DNA of 64,000 nt from Treponema sp. (GTDB taxonomy: Bacteria > Spirochaetota > Spirochaetia > Treponematales > Treponemataceae). Position numbers and translations under genes: made by a program. Location: assembly GCA_024400915.1 (NCBI GenBank), contig JAKSLX010000001.1:62001-126000 (forward strand), in the 5' to 3' direction. The notes beneath the pieces are model-generated. The model had not been told where the DNA came from. It searched no databases and worked only from the letters and a program-made list of their open reading frames with translations. Below, one piece after another: positions 45,121 to 53,191 of this stretch. Within the stretch, counting starts at the first letter, position 1. Each line of letters begins with the position of its first letter.

Positions 45121-45266
45121 AAAAAAAATCGGCTCCCGTAGAGAACCGAGCCAAGCCTGCTGGGGTGCTCCCTTTCCAACACAAAAGCTGAGGGCTCTGC
45201 CCTCAGAGTGTAATTGGGTCGCAAGTCGCAGTTTGTCTCGAACCTCTACTCCGCCGATTTTTTTTT
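45121..45266. ncRNA. Candidate structured RNA or double-sided terminator, about 145 nt
   Basis: AAAAAAAATCGGC (45121-45133) pairs perfectly with GCCGATTTTTTTT (45253-45265). Inside it, GTAGAG (45138-45143) pairs with CTCTAC (45244-45249), and CGAG (45147-45150) with CTCG (45237-45240). A central 8-bp hairpin CTGAGGGC-TCT-GCCCTCAG spans 45188-45206. T-runs follow the closing stem on both strands. It lies 10 bases after the flavoprotein gene. I cannot assign it to SRP, 6S, tmRNA or another known RNA, and the orientation is unresolved. On the minus strand, part of it resembles the hairpin at 30571-30624. Confidence 0.45.
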
Positions 45267-45328
45267 GCTTATATTGTTATCGCTCTTGAAAAACTACAGA
45301 GAAGAATCTTATCATTAAAAGCTGAAGG

Positions 45329-45381
45329 CTTCGACTTCGCTCAGCCAGCCTGTCTCTTAGGATCCCTGAGCGTAGTCGAAG
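45329..45381. repeat. REP-like palindrome
   Basis: CTTCGACTTCGCTCAG (45329-45344) and CTGAGCGTAGTCGAAG (45366-45381) are inverted repeats of 16 bp with one mismatch and a 21-base spacer. The core CTTCGACTxCGCTCAGG is a type of extragenic palindrome seen dispersed in many bacterial genomes. Only one copy is in this window, so its repeat status needs the whole genome. Confidence 0.55.
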
Positions 45382-45443
45382 GGTACAAAAAAAAGTGAAA
45401 AGAACACATAATATCGACAGCCGTGTCATACCGTATTAGAATT

Positions 45444-46586
45444 ATGGATATGGGACGGCTGTTCTTTTTTTTGGCCTGCCTTGTTTTGACGGGCTGTGCA
45501 TCTACTAAAATCTCAAAAGACTCTTCACAAAAAGAAAATGAAATTGCTCTTCTTATTGAAGGCATGACTGTCCGTGAAAAAATAGGGCAGATGTTTGCCG
45601 TCGTTCCAGAAAATTTTGATTTTACACTTACACAGGAACAGATTGATCAGGGAAGACTTCCTTCAAGCGTAACAATGTCCGAGAAGATGAAGGAAAACTT
45701 TATTCAGTATCCCGCAGGGACTATCATTCTATTTGGAAAGAACATAGACACTCCAAAGCAGACAAAGAAACTCATAGATGATTTTAAATCAGCTTCAAAA
45801 ATTCCATTGATGGTTTCAATTGACGAAGAAGGTGGCCGTGTTGCACGCATTGCAAAGAATGAAAACTTCGGAATTGAAAATCTTCCGCCAGCCCTCGAAA
45901 CTGAAACAGAAAAAAAGGCTTTCGATAATTCCTTCAGCATCGGCTCCTATCTTTCAAAATATGGATTTACCGCAGATTTTGCACCCGTTGCAGACATCTG
46001 GACAAACGAAGCAAATACAGTCATTGGCAACAGGGCATTTTCAAAGGAACCTAAGACTGCTGCAAAAATGGTAAAGGCAAGCATAAAGGGCTTTCACAAG
46101 GCAAAGGTTCTTACTTCAATAAAGCATTTTCCAGGGCATGGTGACACTACTGCAGACAGCCATACAGAAAGCGCCATAAGCTGCAAGACATGGGAAGAAC
46201 TCAAGAGATGCGAAATGATTCCGTTTAAATCTGGAATTGATGCTGGCACCGATATGGTCATGATTGCACACATCCGCACACCAAATGCAAAGACAGAAGA
46301 CCTGCCCGCTACCCTTTCAAAGATATGGATTACAGACCGTCTTCGCGGTGAACTCGGTTTCAATGGAGTTGTAATCACCGACGCAATGGGAATGAAAGCC
46401 GTGAGCAAATATTTCAGAAGCACAGAATCTGCCCTAATGGCAATCAATGCCGGCTGCGACATCATCCTTATGCCCCACGACTATGCAAAGGTCTTTGACT
46501 ATCTTGTCGCCTGCGTTGAGGATGGAACACTTTCAATTGAACGGATAGACCAGAGCGTAAAAAGAATTCTCAGGATGAAACTATAG
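45444..46586 (+). CDS. Glycoside hydrolase family 3 lipoprotein, NagZ-like beta-N-acetylglucosaminidase
   Basis: A 380-aa protein with a lipoprotein signal (VLTGC, Cys18) and a single GH3 catalytic domain. MTVREKIGQMFAV, SIDEEGGRVARI and KHFPGHGDTTADSHT are NagZ-type motifs; the His of the last one belongs to the NagZ His/Asp catalytic dyad. VVITDAMGMKAV carries the expected nucleophile Asp. The role would be cleavage of GlcNAc from muropeptides or other glycans outside the cytoplasm. ATG 45444 is chosen among GTG 45423 and ATG 45450 for signal-peptide length; no Shine-Dalgarno decides it. The 3' end overlaps the convergent araC-type gene by six bases. Confidence 0.87.
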   Translation: MDMGRLFFFLACLVLTGCASTKISKDSSQKENEIALLIEGMTVREKIGQMFAVVPENFDFTLTQEQIDQGRLPSSVTMSEKMKENFIQYPAGTIILFGKNIDTPKQTKKLIDDFKSASKIPLMVSIDEEGGRVARIAKNENFGIENLPPALETETEKKAFDNSFSIGSYLSKYGFTADFAPVADIWTNEANTVIGNRAFSKEPKTAAKMVKASIKGFHKAKVLTSIKHFPGHGDTTADSHTESAISCKTWEELKRCEMIPFKSGIDAGTDMVMIAHIRTPNAKTEDLPATLSKIWITDRLRGELGFNGVVITDAMGMKAVSKYFRSTESALMAINAGCDIILMPHDYAKVFDYLVACVEDGTLSIERIDQSVKRILRMKL

Positions 46587-47474
46587 GGCAGACTCAGGCC
46601 ATTTCTTTCTGTCGGGATGTGGAATTGAAAGACGGAATTCCGAAGGACTTTTCCCCGTCATTTTTTTATAGGCACGGGAAAAATAGGATTCATCTGCAAA
46701 GCCTGCACGTTCAGCAATATCCGATATGGGCATGCCAGTGTTTGTAAGCATCATTGTGGCATTCTGAATCCTCATGCGGTTAAGATAAGCAATGGCACTT
46801 ACGCCGAACGCCTTGTTGAACATGCTGTTGAGGGTAGTTCTATTGGTGGCGAATTTCCTGGAAACTTCATCCAATGTGATTTTCTTGCTGTAGGAATACT
46901 GAAAATATTCGATGACCTTGCTGACTTTTTCTTCAACTTCTCCATCACACTTTTTTTCTTCTTCCTCAGAATACTTGTTTCTCGTAAGCAGAATTATAAG
47001 CTCTGAAATGTAAGAACGGGCGATGCAAGGCCAAAGGTGCCCCTGCTTGACGTTAAGATGCTGGTTGATGTTTTCAAAGTATTCAACAAAAGTATCAAAG
47101 AGCTTTTTCACAGGCCTAACATGAACATAGGACGATTTTAGTTCATTCATGAAGCTATATTCAAAGGAATCTGGAAAACCGTTTCTGTTGTTAGTGTTAA
47201 GACCATAGGCTGAGAACACGAGAGTTTGAACGGATGATTCCTCGGAACTATCCATAATCTTTATTTCTTTTATGCCATGCCTTGGAGAAAGAACAAGCAG
47301 ACCCTGATCATAAAGGCAGTCACCTATTGCCGTACTGACCTGAAGATTCATTCCACGAAACAACATGATTGAATAGAAATCATCGGTTTCCTCTGGCAGC
47401 AGAAGCTCGTTGATCATCTGAACTTCCATAGTGAACCCATCACAAAATACTTTTTCGCCCGTCACATATTTCAT
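46581..47474 (-). CDS. AraC-family transcriptional regulator
   Basis: A 297-aa regulator. The last 100 residues are the two-helix-turn-helix AraC domain (ITLDEVSRKFATNRTTLNSMFN ... MPISDIAERAGFADESYFSRAYKKMTGKSPSEFR). The N-terminal 190 residues look like a cupin-type sensor but carry no motif I can assign. ATG 47474 has no Shine-Dalgarno and sits six bases after a TAGAAT -10 (47486-47481), so the mRNA may be leaderless; ATG 47429 is an alternative start. Targets are unknown. The adjacent BNR lipoprotein and NagZ-like genes are candidates only by position. Confidence 0.88.
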   Translation of the reverse strand: MKYVTGEKVFCDGFTMEVQMINELLLPEETDDFYSIMLFRGMNLQVSTAIGDCLYDQGLLVLSPRHGIKEIKIMDSSEESSVQTLVFSAYGLNTNNRNGFPDSFEYSFMNELKSSYVHVRPVKKLFDTFVEYFENINQHLNVKQGHLWPCIARSYISELIILLTRNKYSEEEEKKCDGEVEEKVSKVIEYFQYSYSKKITLDEVSRKFATNRTTLNSMFNKAFGVSAIAYLNRMRIQNATMMLTNTGMPISDIAERAGFADESYFSRAYKKMTGKSPSEFRLSIPHPDRKKWPESAL

Positions 47475-47670
47475 ACTATTATTCTACATATATTTTTCAT
47501 TACTGAACAGAATATTTTTGGCATAAATTGAAATATTGTGATATTCAGATTATGGATTTCCCTTATTCTTAAATCACCCAGCAGGGCATGCCGCTACATA
47601 AAAATTTTTACAGCACAGAAAGCTTTTAATTATTTTTATCGGCTTTGGAAGTTGTATTTTCTGTCAAAAC

Positions 47671-47704
47671 CTCAGTCCAATCGGACCGAGGTCTCATTTT
47701 TTTT
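47671..47704. terminator. Bidirectional intrinsic terminator behind the BNR lipoprotein
   Basis: CTCAGTCC-AATC-GGACCGAG (47671-47690) forms an 8-bp stem with one mismatch. A T8 run at 47697-47704 serves the + strand, and GTTTTG serves the minus-strand lipoprotein transcript, which ends at 47703. Confidence 0.7.
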
Positions 47705-48578
47705 ACTTCATTACATAATAGTTCATTGTAGAATCAGTGTTAAAAATACTGATTCCTCCGTTACAGTTAATGGCCAAAGCTTTTGCCAAGTTTGGAAGCT
47801 TTGTTACAGATTCCTTTGTCCAGGTCTTGCCTTCATCAAGGCTCTTCCAGATAATCATGGAATAGACATAGTTCTGTTCTGCAAGATATGCAAACCTAAG
47901 AACATTGTTTCTAAAATCGAATTCACTTGTCTTGATCCACTGTCCTGTAACAGGTTTTATTTCATCTTCCTTGTCAAAAATCTTCTGGCATTCTTCCCAA
48001 TTCTTTCCATAATCATTCGTGCTATAGATAGTACCATTGCTTCCGCAGAGAAAAAACTTTCCAGGAGCCATGGCATATACAGATTCAATAAGACCGCAGC
48101 CTTTAGGATTTCCAATTGCAGTCCAGTCATCATTTGCCGCACTATATTCAAAGGCATTGCCTGATGTCCACACGGTTCCGAATTCTTCGTTTCTGAAACT
48201 GCAGCCCTTTGATCTTTTTCCAAGATGACCTTTAAGAGACTTCCAGGTTCTTCCACCATCATCTGTCTTTAGGAATGCCTTGTGTTCGCCAGTTGCAAAA
48301 CAGACTCTATCGTTTATTGCACTAAGGCTGAATAAAGGAGCTGCCTTGTTTCCGCTAACCTGCCAGGTTCTGCCACCGTCTTCAGTGTAAGTCGCATGTC
48401 CATCTTCACCAATGCCATAACCATATTTATGATCTGCCATTGAACCGGCATATACAATACCTTCATTTTTTTCAGTGGTAAGAAGCAATGAAACGCCATT
48501 GCCACAGCCTGTAAAAACGAGTCCTAAAACCAATATAGCGGCAGATGCTGCCATTATTTTGTTTGTAAGAATTTTCAT
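47703..48578 (-). CDS. Lipoprotein with BNR/sialidase-type Asp-box repeats
   Basis: A 291-aa exported lipoprotein (signal ending VFTGC, Cys25). Four Asp-box-like motifs are visible: TEDGGRTWQ, TDDGGRTWK, TNDYGKNWE and SLDEGKTWT. Their spacing fits a beta-propeller of the BNR/Ycf48 kind. No sialidase catalytic Arg triad is apparent, so a binding or scaffold role is more likely than hydrolysis. AAGGAAGG precedes the ATG. A hairpin terminator follows the stop, so the gene is probably a single unit. Confidence 0.82.
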   Translation of the reverse strand: MKILTNKIMAASAAILVLGLVFTGCGNGVSLLLTTEKNEGIVYAGSMADHKYGYGIGEDGHATYTEDGGRTWQVSGNKAAPLFSLSAINDRVCFATGEHKAFLKTDDGGRTWKSLKGHLGKRSKGCSFRNEEFGTVWTSGNAFEYSAANDDWTAIGNPKGCGLIESVYAMAPGKFFLCGSNGTIYSTNDYGKNWEECQKIFDKEDEIKPVTGQWIKTSEFDFRNNVLRFAYLAEQNYVYSMIIWKSLDEGKTWTKESVTKLPNLAKALAINCNGGISIFNTDSTMNYYVMK

Positions 48579-48713
48579 ATCACTACCTTCCTTTTATTAA
48601 GATAGGTGAAGGATATAACATCAGGGAGCAGAATTGAATGAACAAAATGCAACAGAATTTGGACAATCTGCAATTCATTTTCCTGGGCAAAAAGAAAGTA
48701 AATATTGCTTCCA

Positions 48714-48741
48714 TTGTAAAAAAATGCCTTTACGATATAAT
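48714..48741 (+). promoter_or_regulatory. Putative promoter of iorAB
   Basis: TTGTAA (48714-48719), a 16-base spacer and TATAAT (48736-48741), with GAGG at 48764-48767 before the ATG at 48774. Confidence 0.5.
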
Positions 48742-48773
48742 GTAGATAGAACAAATTTTTATTGAGGTAATTA

Positions 48774-50594
48774 ATGTCATCACAAATGGTAATGGGAAAC
48801 CAGGCAATCGCCCTCGGTGCCCTTAAAGCTGGAGTAAATCTTGTTTCAGGATATCCAGGAACTCCTTCGTCAGAAATCATTGAATACATCGCAAAATACA
48901 GAAAGCAGACGGGAACATATGTTGAATGGTCTGTAAACGAAAAGGCAGCAGTGGAAGTCGCAGCTGGTGCAAGCTATGCAGGCGCAAGAACTCTTGTAAC
49001 AATGAAGCAGGTTGGTTTGAATGTTGCAGGTGATCCTGTAATGTGCCTTGCCTATGTCGGCGTAAAAGGCGGAATGGTAATCGTTTCCGCAGATGACCCG
49101 GGTCCTATTTCAAGTCAGACGGAACAGGATACAAGACGCTACGGAGAATTTTCCAAGCTGCCGGTATTTGATCCTTCAAGCCCTGAAGAAGCCTTCACGA
49201 TGATTCAGGAAGCATTTGAATATTCCGAAAGATATTCCACACCGGTTCTGTTCCGCCCGACAACAAGAGTTGACCACGGATATGCCAGCATGGAAATTCC
49301 GGAGCTGCCAAAAGCAAGGGAAGTTCCAGGTTTTGAAAAGAACTCTCAGCGCTGGGTAATTTTTCCACGCACTTCATACATGAACCACAGGATTATTTTT
49401 GAACGCAACCTTAATGTTCTTCCTGATGATTTTTCAAGATCAAAGCTGAATAAAACTGAAGGCAGCGACGGAAACCTTGCTATCGCAACAGGTGGAATCA
49501 GTTATGCCTATGTAAAAGAAGCACTTGCCCTTCTTGGACAGAAGGACATCCCTGTTCTTAAAATCGGAACACCATATCCATTCCCTGCAGAACTTGCCTC
49601 TGAATTCATGCAGACAAAAAGCCACATCCTTGTTGTTGAAGAGCTTGATCCTGTAATTGAAGACGCACTCATCCACATCAAGGCTGTAGAAAATCTTCCA
49701 TGCACCATCCACGGAAAGTACGACAGAAAAACAACTGAAGCCGGAGAATATTCTGTTGAACTTGTAAAAAACTTTATTGCAAATTTCCTTAGCGTTGATA
49801 TAGAAGAAAATGCACCGGCAGAAAAACCAGAACTTCCAGTAAGACCACCTGTTCTCTGTGCAGGCTGTCCTCACCGCGCATCTTTCTATGCCGTAAAAAA
49901 AGCTATGAAAGGACAAAAGACAGTTTACTGCGGAGACATCGGCTGCTACACCCTTGGAAACGCAAAGCCACTTGATATGTGCGACACCTGTCTTTGCATG
50001 GGAGCCGACATTACGATGGCACAGGGATTCTACCATGTGGAAAATGACCGCCACTGCTTCTCATTCATCGGAGATTCTACCTTCTTTGCTTCTGGAATCA
50101 CTGGAGTCGTAAATGCTGTCTACAACAAGGCAAAGCAGACTATCTGTATTCTTGATAATTCAACGACAGCAATGACAGGTCATCAGCCTCATCCTGGTAC
50201 AGGCATGACAATGATGGATGACATTACTGACAGAATCAGCATTCCAAAAATTCTCAAGGCCATCGGTGTTGAACCTGTCCTTACGGTAGATCCATTTGAC
50301 CAGAAGAAAGCCGTTGAAGCCGTAAAAAAATGCGATGAACACGAAGGCGTAAGTGCCATAATCTTCAAGGCACCTTGCATTGCCCTTCTTGCAAAGGAAG
50401 AATACAAGCAGTTCAGGAAACCTGCTTCAAAGGTAAAAGCAGACAAATGCATCGGATGCAAGAAATGCGTAAACGAAACAGGCTGTCCTGCCCTTGGCTT
50501 TGACTTTGACATGAAGAAAGCAACAATCGATCCTGCCCTCTGCACTGGCTGTTCCCTCTGCTCGCAGGTTTGTCCAGTAAAGGCAATCAAGTAA
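48774..50594 (+). CDS. iorA: Indolepyruvate:ferredoxin oxidoreductase alpha subunit IorA
   Basis: A 606-aa thiamine-diphosphate enzyme that oxidatively decarboxylates aryl pyruvates to acyl-CoA and reduces ferredoxin. The N-terminus MGNQAIALGALKAGVNLVSGYPGTPSSEI is the pyrimidine-binding domain start. CAGCPHRASFYAVKK and GDIGCYTLG, followed by CMGADITMAQG, lie in the TPP domain. Two 4Fe-4S clusters end the protein: CIGCKKC plus a fourth Cys, and CTGCSLCSQVCP. It is followed after 18 bases by iorB. The enzyme implies fermentation of aromatic amino acids by an anaerobe. Confidence 0.96.
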   Translation: MSSQMVMGNQAIALGALKAGVNLVSGYPGTPSSEIIEYIAKYRKQTGTYVEWSVNEKAAVEVAAGASYAGARTLVTMKQVGLNVAGDPVMCLAYVGVKGGMVIVSADDPGPISSQTEQDTRRYGEFSKLPVFDPSSPEEAFTMIQEAFEYSERYSTPVLFRPTTRVDHGYASMEIPELPKAREVPGFEKNSQRWVIFPRTSYMNHRIIFERNLNVLPDDFSRSKLNKTEGSDGNLAIATGGISYAYVKEALALLGQKDIPVLKIGTPYPFPAELASEFMQTKSHILVVEELDPVIEDALIHIKAVENLPCTIHGKYDRKTTEAGEYSVELVKNFIANFLSVDIEENAPAEKPELPVRPPVLCAGCPHRASFYAVKKAMKGQKTVYCGDIGCYTLGNAKPLDMCDTCLCMGADITMAQGFYHVENDRHCFSFIGDSTFFASGITGVVNAVYNKAKQTICILDNSTTAMTGHQPHPGTGMTMMDDITDRISIPKILKAIGVEPVLTVDPFDQKKAVEAVKKCDEHEGVSAIIFKAPCIALLAKEEYKQFRKPASKVKADKCIGCKKCVNETGCPALGFDFDMKKATIDPALCTGCSLCSQVCPVKAIK

Positions 50595-50612
50595 TTTAAT
50601 AAGGATTTTAAT

Positions 50613-51173
50613 ATGACAAATATTTTGATATGCGGAATCGGCGGACAGGGAACTGTTCTTGCGGCAAAACTTCTTGATCAGGCAGCAATCTTAAACGGAC
50701 TTACGGTTCATTCAGCTGAAACAATCGGAATGGCACAGCGCGGCGGCAGCGTCACAAGCCATGTCCGTATCGGTGACGAATGTTTTTCTCCGTTGATTCC
50801 TTTTGGAACGGCAGACATGATCATTGCTTTTGAAATGTGCGAAGCAGTGCGCAATCTTGAATACCTTAAGAAGGGCGGAACTGTAATCGTAAACAAAAAA
50901 ATCATGACACCACCTTCAAGCCTCCTTGCTGGAAAAACTTTTGACGAAAATACAATGCTCGATGCACTGGGCAAGGCTGCAGGAAAAGTTGTTGTAATCG
51001 ACAGCGACAAAATCTGCGCAGAACTTGGATCTTCAAAAGTTGTAAACACGATTCTTCTTGGTGCCGCAGTAAAGGAAAGTATCGAAGGCATCACAAAAGA
51101 AAGCGTTGAAGCCGCAATAAAAGCTTCCGTAAAACCTAAGTTTGTGGAGCTTAATTTAAAGGCACTGGGGTAA
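50613..51173 (+). CDS. iorB: Indolepyruvate:ferredoxin oxidoreductase beta subunit IorB
   Basis: The 186-aa gamma/beta-type subunit that completes IorA. It begins TNILICGIGGQGTVLAAKLL, the GxGGQG motif of 2-oxoacid:ferredoxin oxidoreductase subunits. It also has SAETIGMAQRGGSVTSHVRIG, typical of IorB. It is co-transcribed with iorA. Confidence 0.95.
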   Translation: MTNILICGIGGQGTVLAAKLLDQAAILNGLTVHSAETIGMAQRGGSVTSHVRIGDECFSPLIPFGTADMIIAFEMCEAVRNLEYLKKGGTVIVNKKIMTPPSSLLAGKTFDENTMLDALGKAAGKVVVIDSDKICAELGSSKVVNTILLGAAVKESIEGITKESVEAAIKASVKPKFVELNLKALG

Positions 51174-51271
51174 CAGAAACATTCCCCGGTCTAGGAATTC
51201 TCATATTTCTATTTATAGAATATTGTATTATATTCTACATCATATAGATAAATCTTAAAGGAGTTAATTTT

Positions 51272-51967
51272 ATGAAATTACAGAAACTTATGTTAGGTAT
51301 TCTTGCTGTTACAGTTTTGGGATGTTCTTCTACTAAAAATGTTAAACAGAACCGCAATGTTGTTGAACAGATTGACTGGCAGGGTGCAGCAACTGGACGC
51401 GATATTCCAGAATGGGTTGATTACGTTGTAGATGGAGACACATCTAAAATTGCTAAAGAATTGAAAATGCCAGAAGATCAGTGGCAGCTTTTCGTTATTC
51501 TCGGACAGGGACCAAACCTTGATTTTGTAAAAGCATGGACAGACAACGTTGATGTTATAGCTGAAGTTTCACAGACATTGAGCCGCGTTGTAAAAACAGA
51601 CCTTCAGGCCTCAATGCAGTCTTCTGATCCTGCACAGATTGAAAAAACACTTAATATGGCAGACCGAGTCATTTCCCTTGTTGAACTCAATGGTCTCGTT
51701 AAAAAGAACCAGTACTGGATTCAGACAAGAACTGCAAAGGTAAAGAAGCCAAAGTCAGACGATGATTACAATCCAGCTGTTTACAATTACTACGTTGTTT
51801 ATGCAATGGACAAGGCTGTTTATGAAGAATCTATCAAACGTGCAGTTGAAAAGGGATTTGCAAACGAACAGACTTCTGAAGCCCAGGCAATCAAAGAAAT
51901 CATGCTTGCAAGCCTTTCAAAGAATGTTTCTCCAGAAGCACTCGCTGAAGAGCCTACTGTATGGTAA
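51272..51967 (+). CDS. Lipoprotein of unknown function, LPP20-like
   Basis: A 231-aa exported lipoprotein (lipobox VLGC, Cys18, followed by SSTKN). The mature part starts with a RDIPEWV stretch and contains long amphipathic helices (VIAEVSQTLSRVVKTDL; AVYEESIKRAVEKGF). The overall layout recalls LPP20-type lipoproteins, where a PxW motif precedes a helical domain, but I cannot confirm the family. AAGGAG lies before the ATG. A bidirectional terminator follows. Confidence 0.75.
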   Translation: MKLQKLMLGILAVTVLGCSSTKNVKQNRNVVEQIDWQGAATGRDIPEWVDYVVDGDTSKIAKELKMPEDQWQLFVILGQGPNLDFVKAWTDNVDVIAEVSQTLSRVVKTDLQASMQSSDPAQIEKTLNMADRVISLVELNGLVKKNQYWIQTRTAKVKKPKSDDDYNPAVYNYYVVYAMDKAVYEESIKRAVEKGFANEQTSEAQAIKEIMLASLSKNVSPEALAEEPTVW

Positions 51968-51990
51968 TTTGATCCTGTTATTCTAAACAA

Positions 51991-52033
51991 AAAGGCTGCC
52001 CGCCGGATTTCTTTTTCCAGTGGACAGCCTTTA
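51991..52033. terminator. Bidirectional terminator between the lipoprotein and cysK
   Basis: AAAGGCTGCCC (51991-52001) and GGACAGCCTTT (52022-52032) pair with one mismatch around a 20-base loop. T- or A-rich sequence flanks both sides, serving the convergent lipoprotein (+) and cysK (-). Confidence 0.7.
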
Positions 52034-52057
52034 ATCTTTATATGAGGTTATATTATT

Positions 52058-52993
52058 CTAGTCTGCAAACAATGGTGTTGAAAGGTATCTGTCTCCAGAA
52101 TCTGGAAGAAGAACTACGATTGTCTTTCCCTTGTTTTCAGGGCGTGAAGCAATGATAGTTGCGGCCTTGAGTGCGGCACCAGAAGAGATTCCAACGAGGA
52201 CTCCTTCCGTATGTGCAAAGCGTCTTCCTTCTACAAATGAATCATCATTTTCAATTGCAATTACTTCATCATATACTTTTGTATTCAAAGTATCTGGAAC
52301 AAAGCCTGCACCGATTCCCTGGATCTTGTGTGGACCTGCAGTTCCCTTTGAAAGCACTGGGCTTGTAGCAGGTTCTACGGCAACGATTTTTACTCCAGGA
52401 ATTTTCTCCTTAAGGTATTCGCCTGTTCCGCTGACAGTTCCGCCTGTTCCGACACCGGCAACAAAGAAATCAATTTTTCCGTCAAGCTGTCTGTAAAGTT
52501 CAGGTCCTGTAGTCTTCTTATGGATTGCTGGATTTGCAGGATTTACAAACTGACCAAGAATCACACTTCCAGGAATTTCATTTTTAAGTTCCTCAGCCTT
52601 TTCAATGGAACCCTTCATTCCCTTGGCACCTTCTGTAAGAACAATTTCTGCCCCATATGCCTTAAGAAGATTTCTGCGTTCAACGCTCATTGTGTCAGGC
52701 AAAGTAAGGATTGCCTTGTAGCCCTTTGCGGCTGCAACTGATGCAAGACCGATTCCAGTATTTCCGGATGTAGGTTCGATGATTGTTGCACCAGGCTTTA
52801 ATATTCCCTTAGCCTCTGCGTCTTCGATCATTGAAAGGGCAACCCTGTCCTTTACGGATCCAGCCGGATTAAGGTATTCAAGTTTAGCGATGATCTTTAC
52901 GCCTTCAACGCCTGCTGCCTTTGTATATCTTGAAATGTCTACCACCGGTGTTTCACCGATCAATTCCAATGCACTTGATTTTACTTCACTCAT
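52058..52993 (-). CDS. cysK: Cysteine synthase A CysK
   Basis: A 311-aa fold-type II PLP enzyme making cysteine from O-acetylserine and sulfide. Motifs are GETPVVDISR, PLP lysine in NPAGSVKDRVALSMI, EPTSGNTGIGLASVAA, GTGGTVSGTGEYLKEK, and GISSGAALKAA, a complete CysK set. Its promoter carries two CCTA-N9-TAGG sites and runs away from the Rrf2 regulator gene. In Bacillus, CysK also partners the Rrf2-type regulator CymR, which makes the divergent pairing noteworthy. Confidence 0.96.
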   Translation of the reverse strand: MSEVKSSALELIGETPVVDISRYTKAAGVEGVKIIAKLEYLNPAGSVKDRVALSMIEDAEAKGILKPGATIIEPTSGNTGIGLASVAAAKGYKAILTLPDTMSVERRNLLKAYGAEIVLTEGAKGMKGSIEKAEELKNEIPGSVILGQFVNPANPAIHKKTTGPELYRQLDGKIDFFVAGVGTGGTVSGTGEYLKEKIPGVKIVAVEPATSPVLSKGTAGPHKIQGIGAGFVPDTLNTKVYDEVIAIENDDSFVEGRRFAHTEGVLVGISSGAALKAATIIASRPENKGKTIVVLLPDSGDRYLSTPLFAD

Positions 52994-53076
52994 AATTTTT
53001 GCTCCTTTACTTAGTATACTTATTTGATTGCAGAAAATCCATTTTCAAGGTCTGCAATGACTTCAAACTGTTTATT

Positions 53077-53093
53077 CCTATCATTATACTAGG
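53077..53093. promoter_or_regulatory. CCTA-N9-TAGG operator, downstream site at cysK
   Basis: CCTATCATTATACTAGG, about 8-24 bases downstream of the predicted cysK transcription start and 46 bp (centre to centre) from the site at 53123-53139. Confidence 0.65.
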
Positions 53094-53106
53094 TTTTAAT
53101 AGTTAC

Positions 53107-53135
53107 AAGATATACCTACCTCCCCACTATGTCAA
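53107..53135 (-). promoter_or_regulatory. Promoter of cysK
   Basis: On the minus strand, -35 TTGACA (53135-53130), a 17-base spacer and -10 TATCTT (53112-53107). The -35 lies inside the operator at 53123-53139. Confidence 0.65.
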
Positions 53136-53139
53136 TAGG
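53123..53139. promoter_or_regulatory. CCTA-N9-TAGG operator (one mismatch), on the cysK -35
   Basis: CCCACTATGTCAATAGG; the left half is CCCA instead of CCTA. It covers the cysK -35 box and ends six bases before the -35 of the rrf2 promoter, so one bound protein could affect both genes. Confidence 0.6.
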
Positions 53140-53144
53140 ATTTA

Positions 53145-53173
53145 TTGATTTTTTTTCATTCTTTTCCTATACT
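53145..53173 (+). promoter_or_regulatory. Promoter of the Rrf2 regulator gene
   Basis: TTGATT (53145-53150), a 17-base spacer and TATACT (53168-53173). The transcript would begin about 12 bases before the ATG, with AGAGG as ribosome-binding site. Confidence 0.55.
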
Positions 53174-53191
53174 CAGTTATAAGAGGTACCT

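Larger units (their letters stand above)
45111..45443. other. Gene-free region between the flavoprotein and NagZ-like genes
   Basis: Holds the 145-nt structured element (45121-45266), about 60 bases of plain AT-rich DNA, and a REP-like palindrome (45329-45381). About 60 bases with no clear sigma-70 promoter then precede the NagZ-like gene. Confidence 0.6.

Noticed and set aside
45121..45266. Integron attC site, SRP RNA or 6S RNA
   Set aside because: No GTTRRRY/RYYYAAC core sites as in attC; the SRP GGAAGG/AGCAGCC motif is not matched properly; no typical 6S bubble could be drawn with confidence.
47538..48164. A 208-codon plus-strand frame
   Set aside because: It runs antisense through the BNR lipoprotein, whose signal peptide, Asp-boxes and Shine-Dalgarno are convincing, and it crosses the terminator hairpin.
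53166..53182. Eighth CCTA-N9-TAGG site before rrf2 (CCTATACTCAGTTATAA)
   Set aside because: The right half is TATAA, not TAGG; only a half-site.
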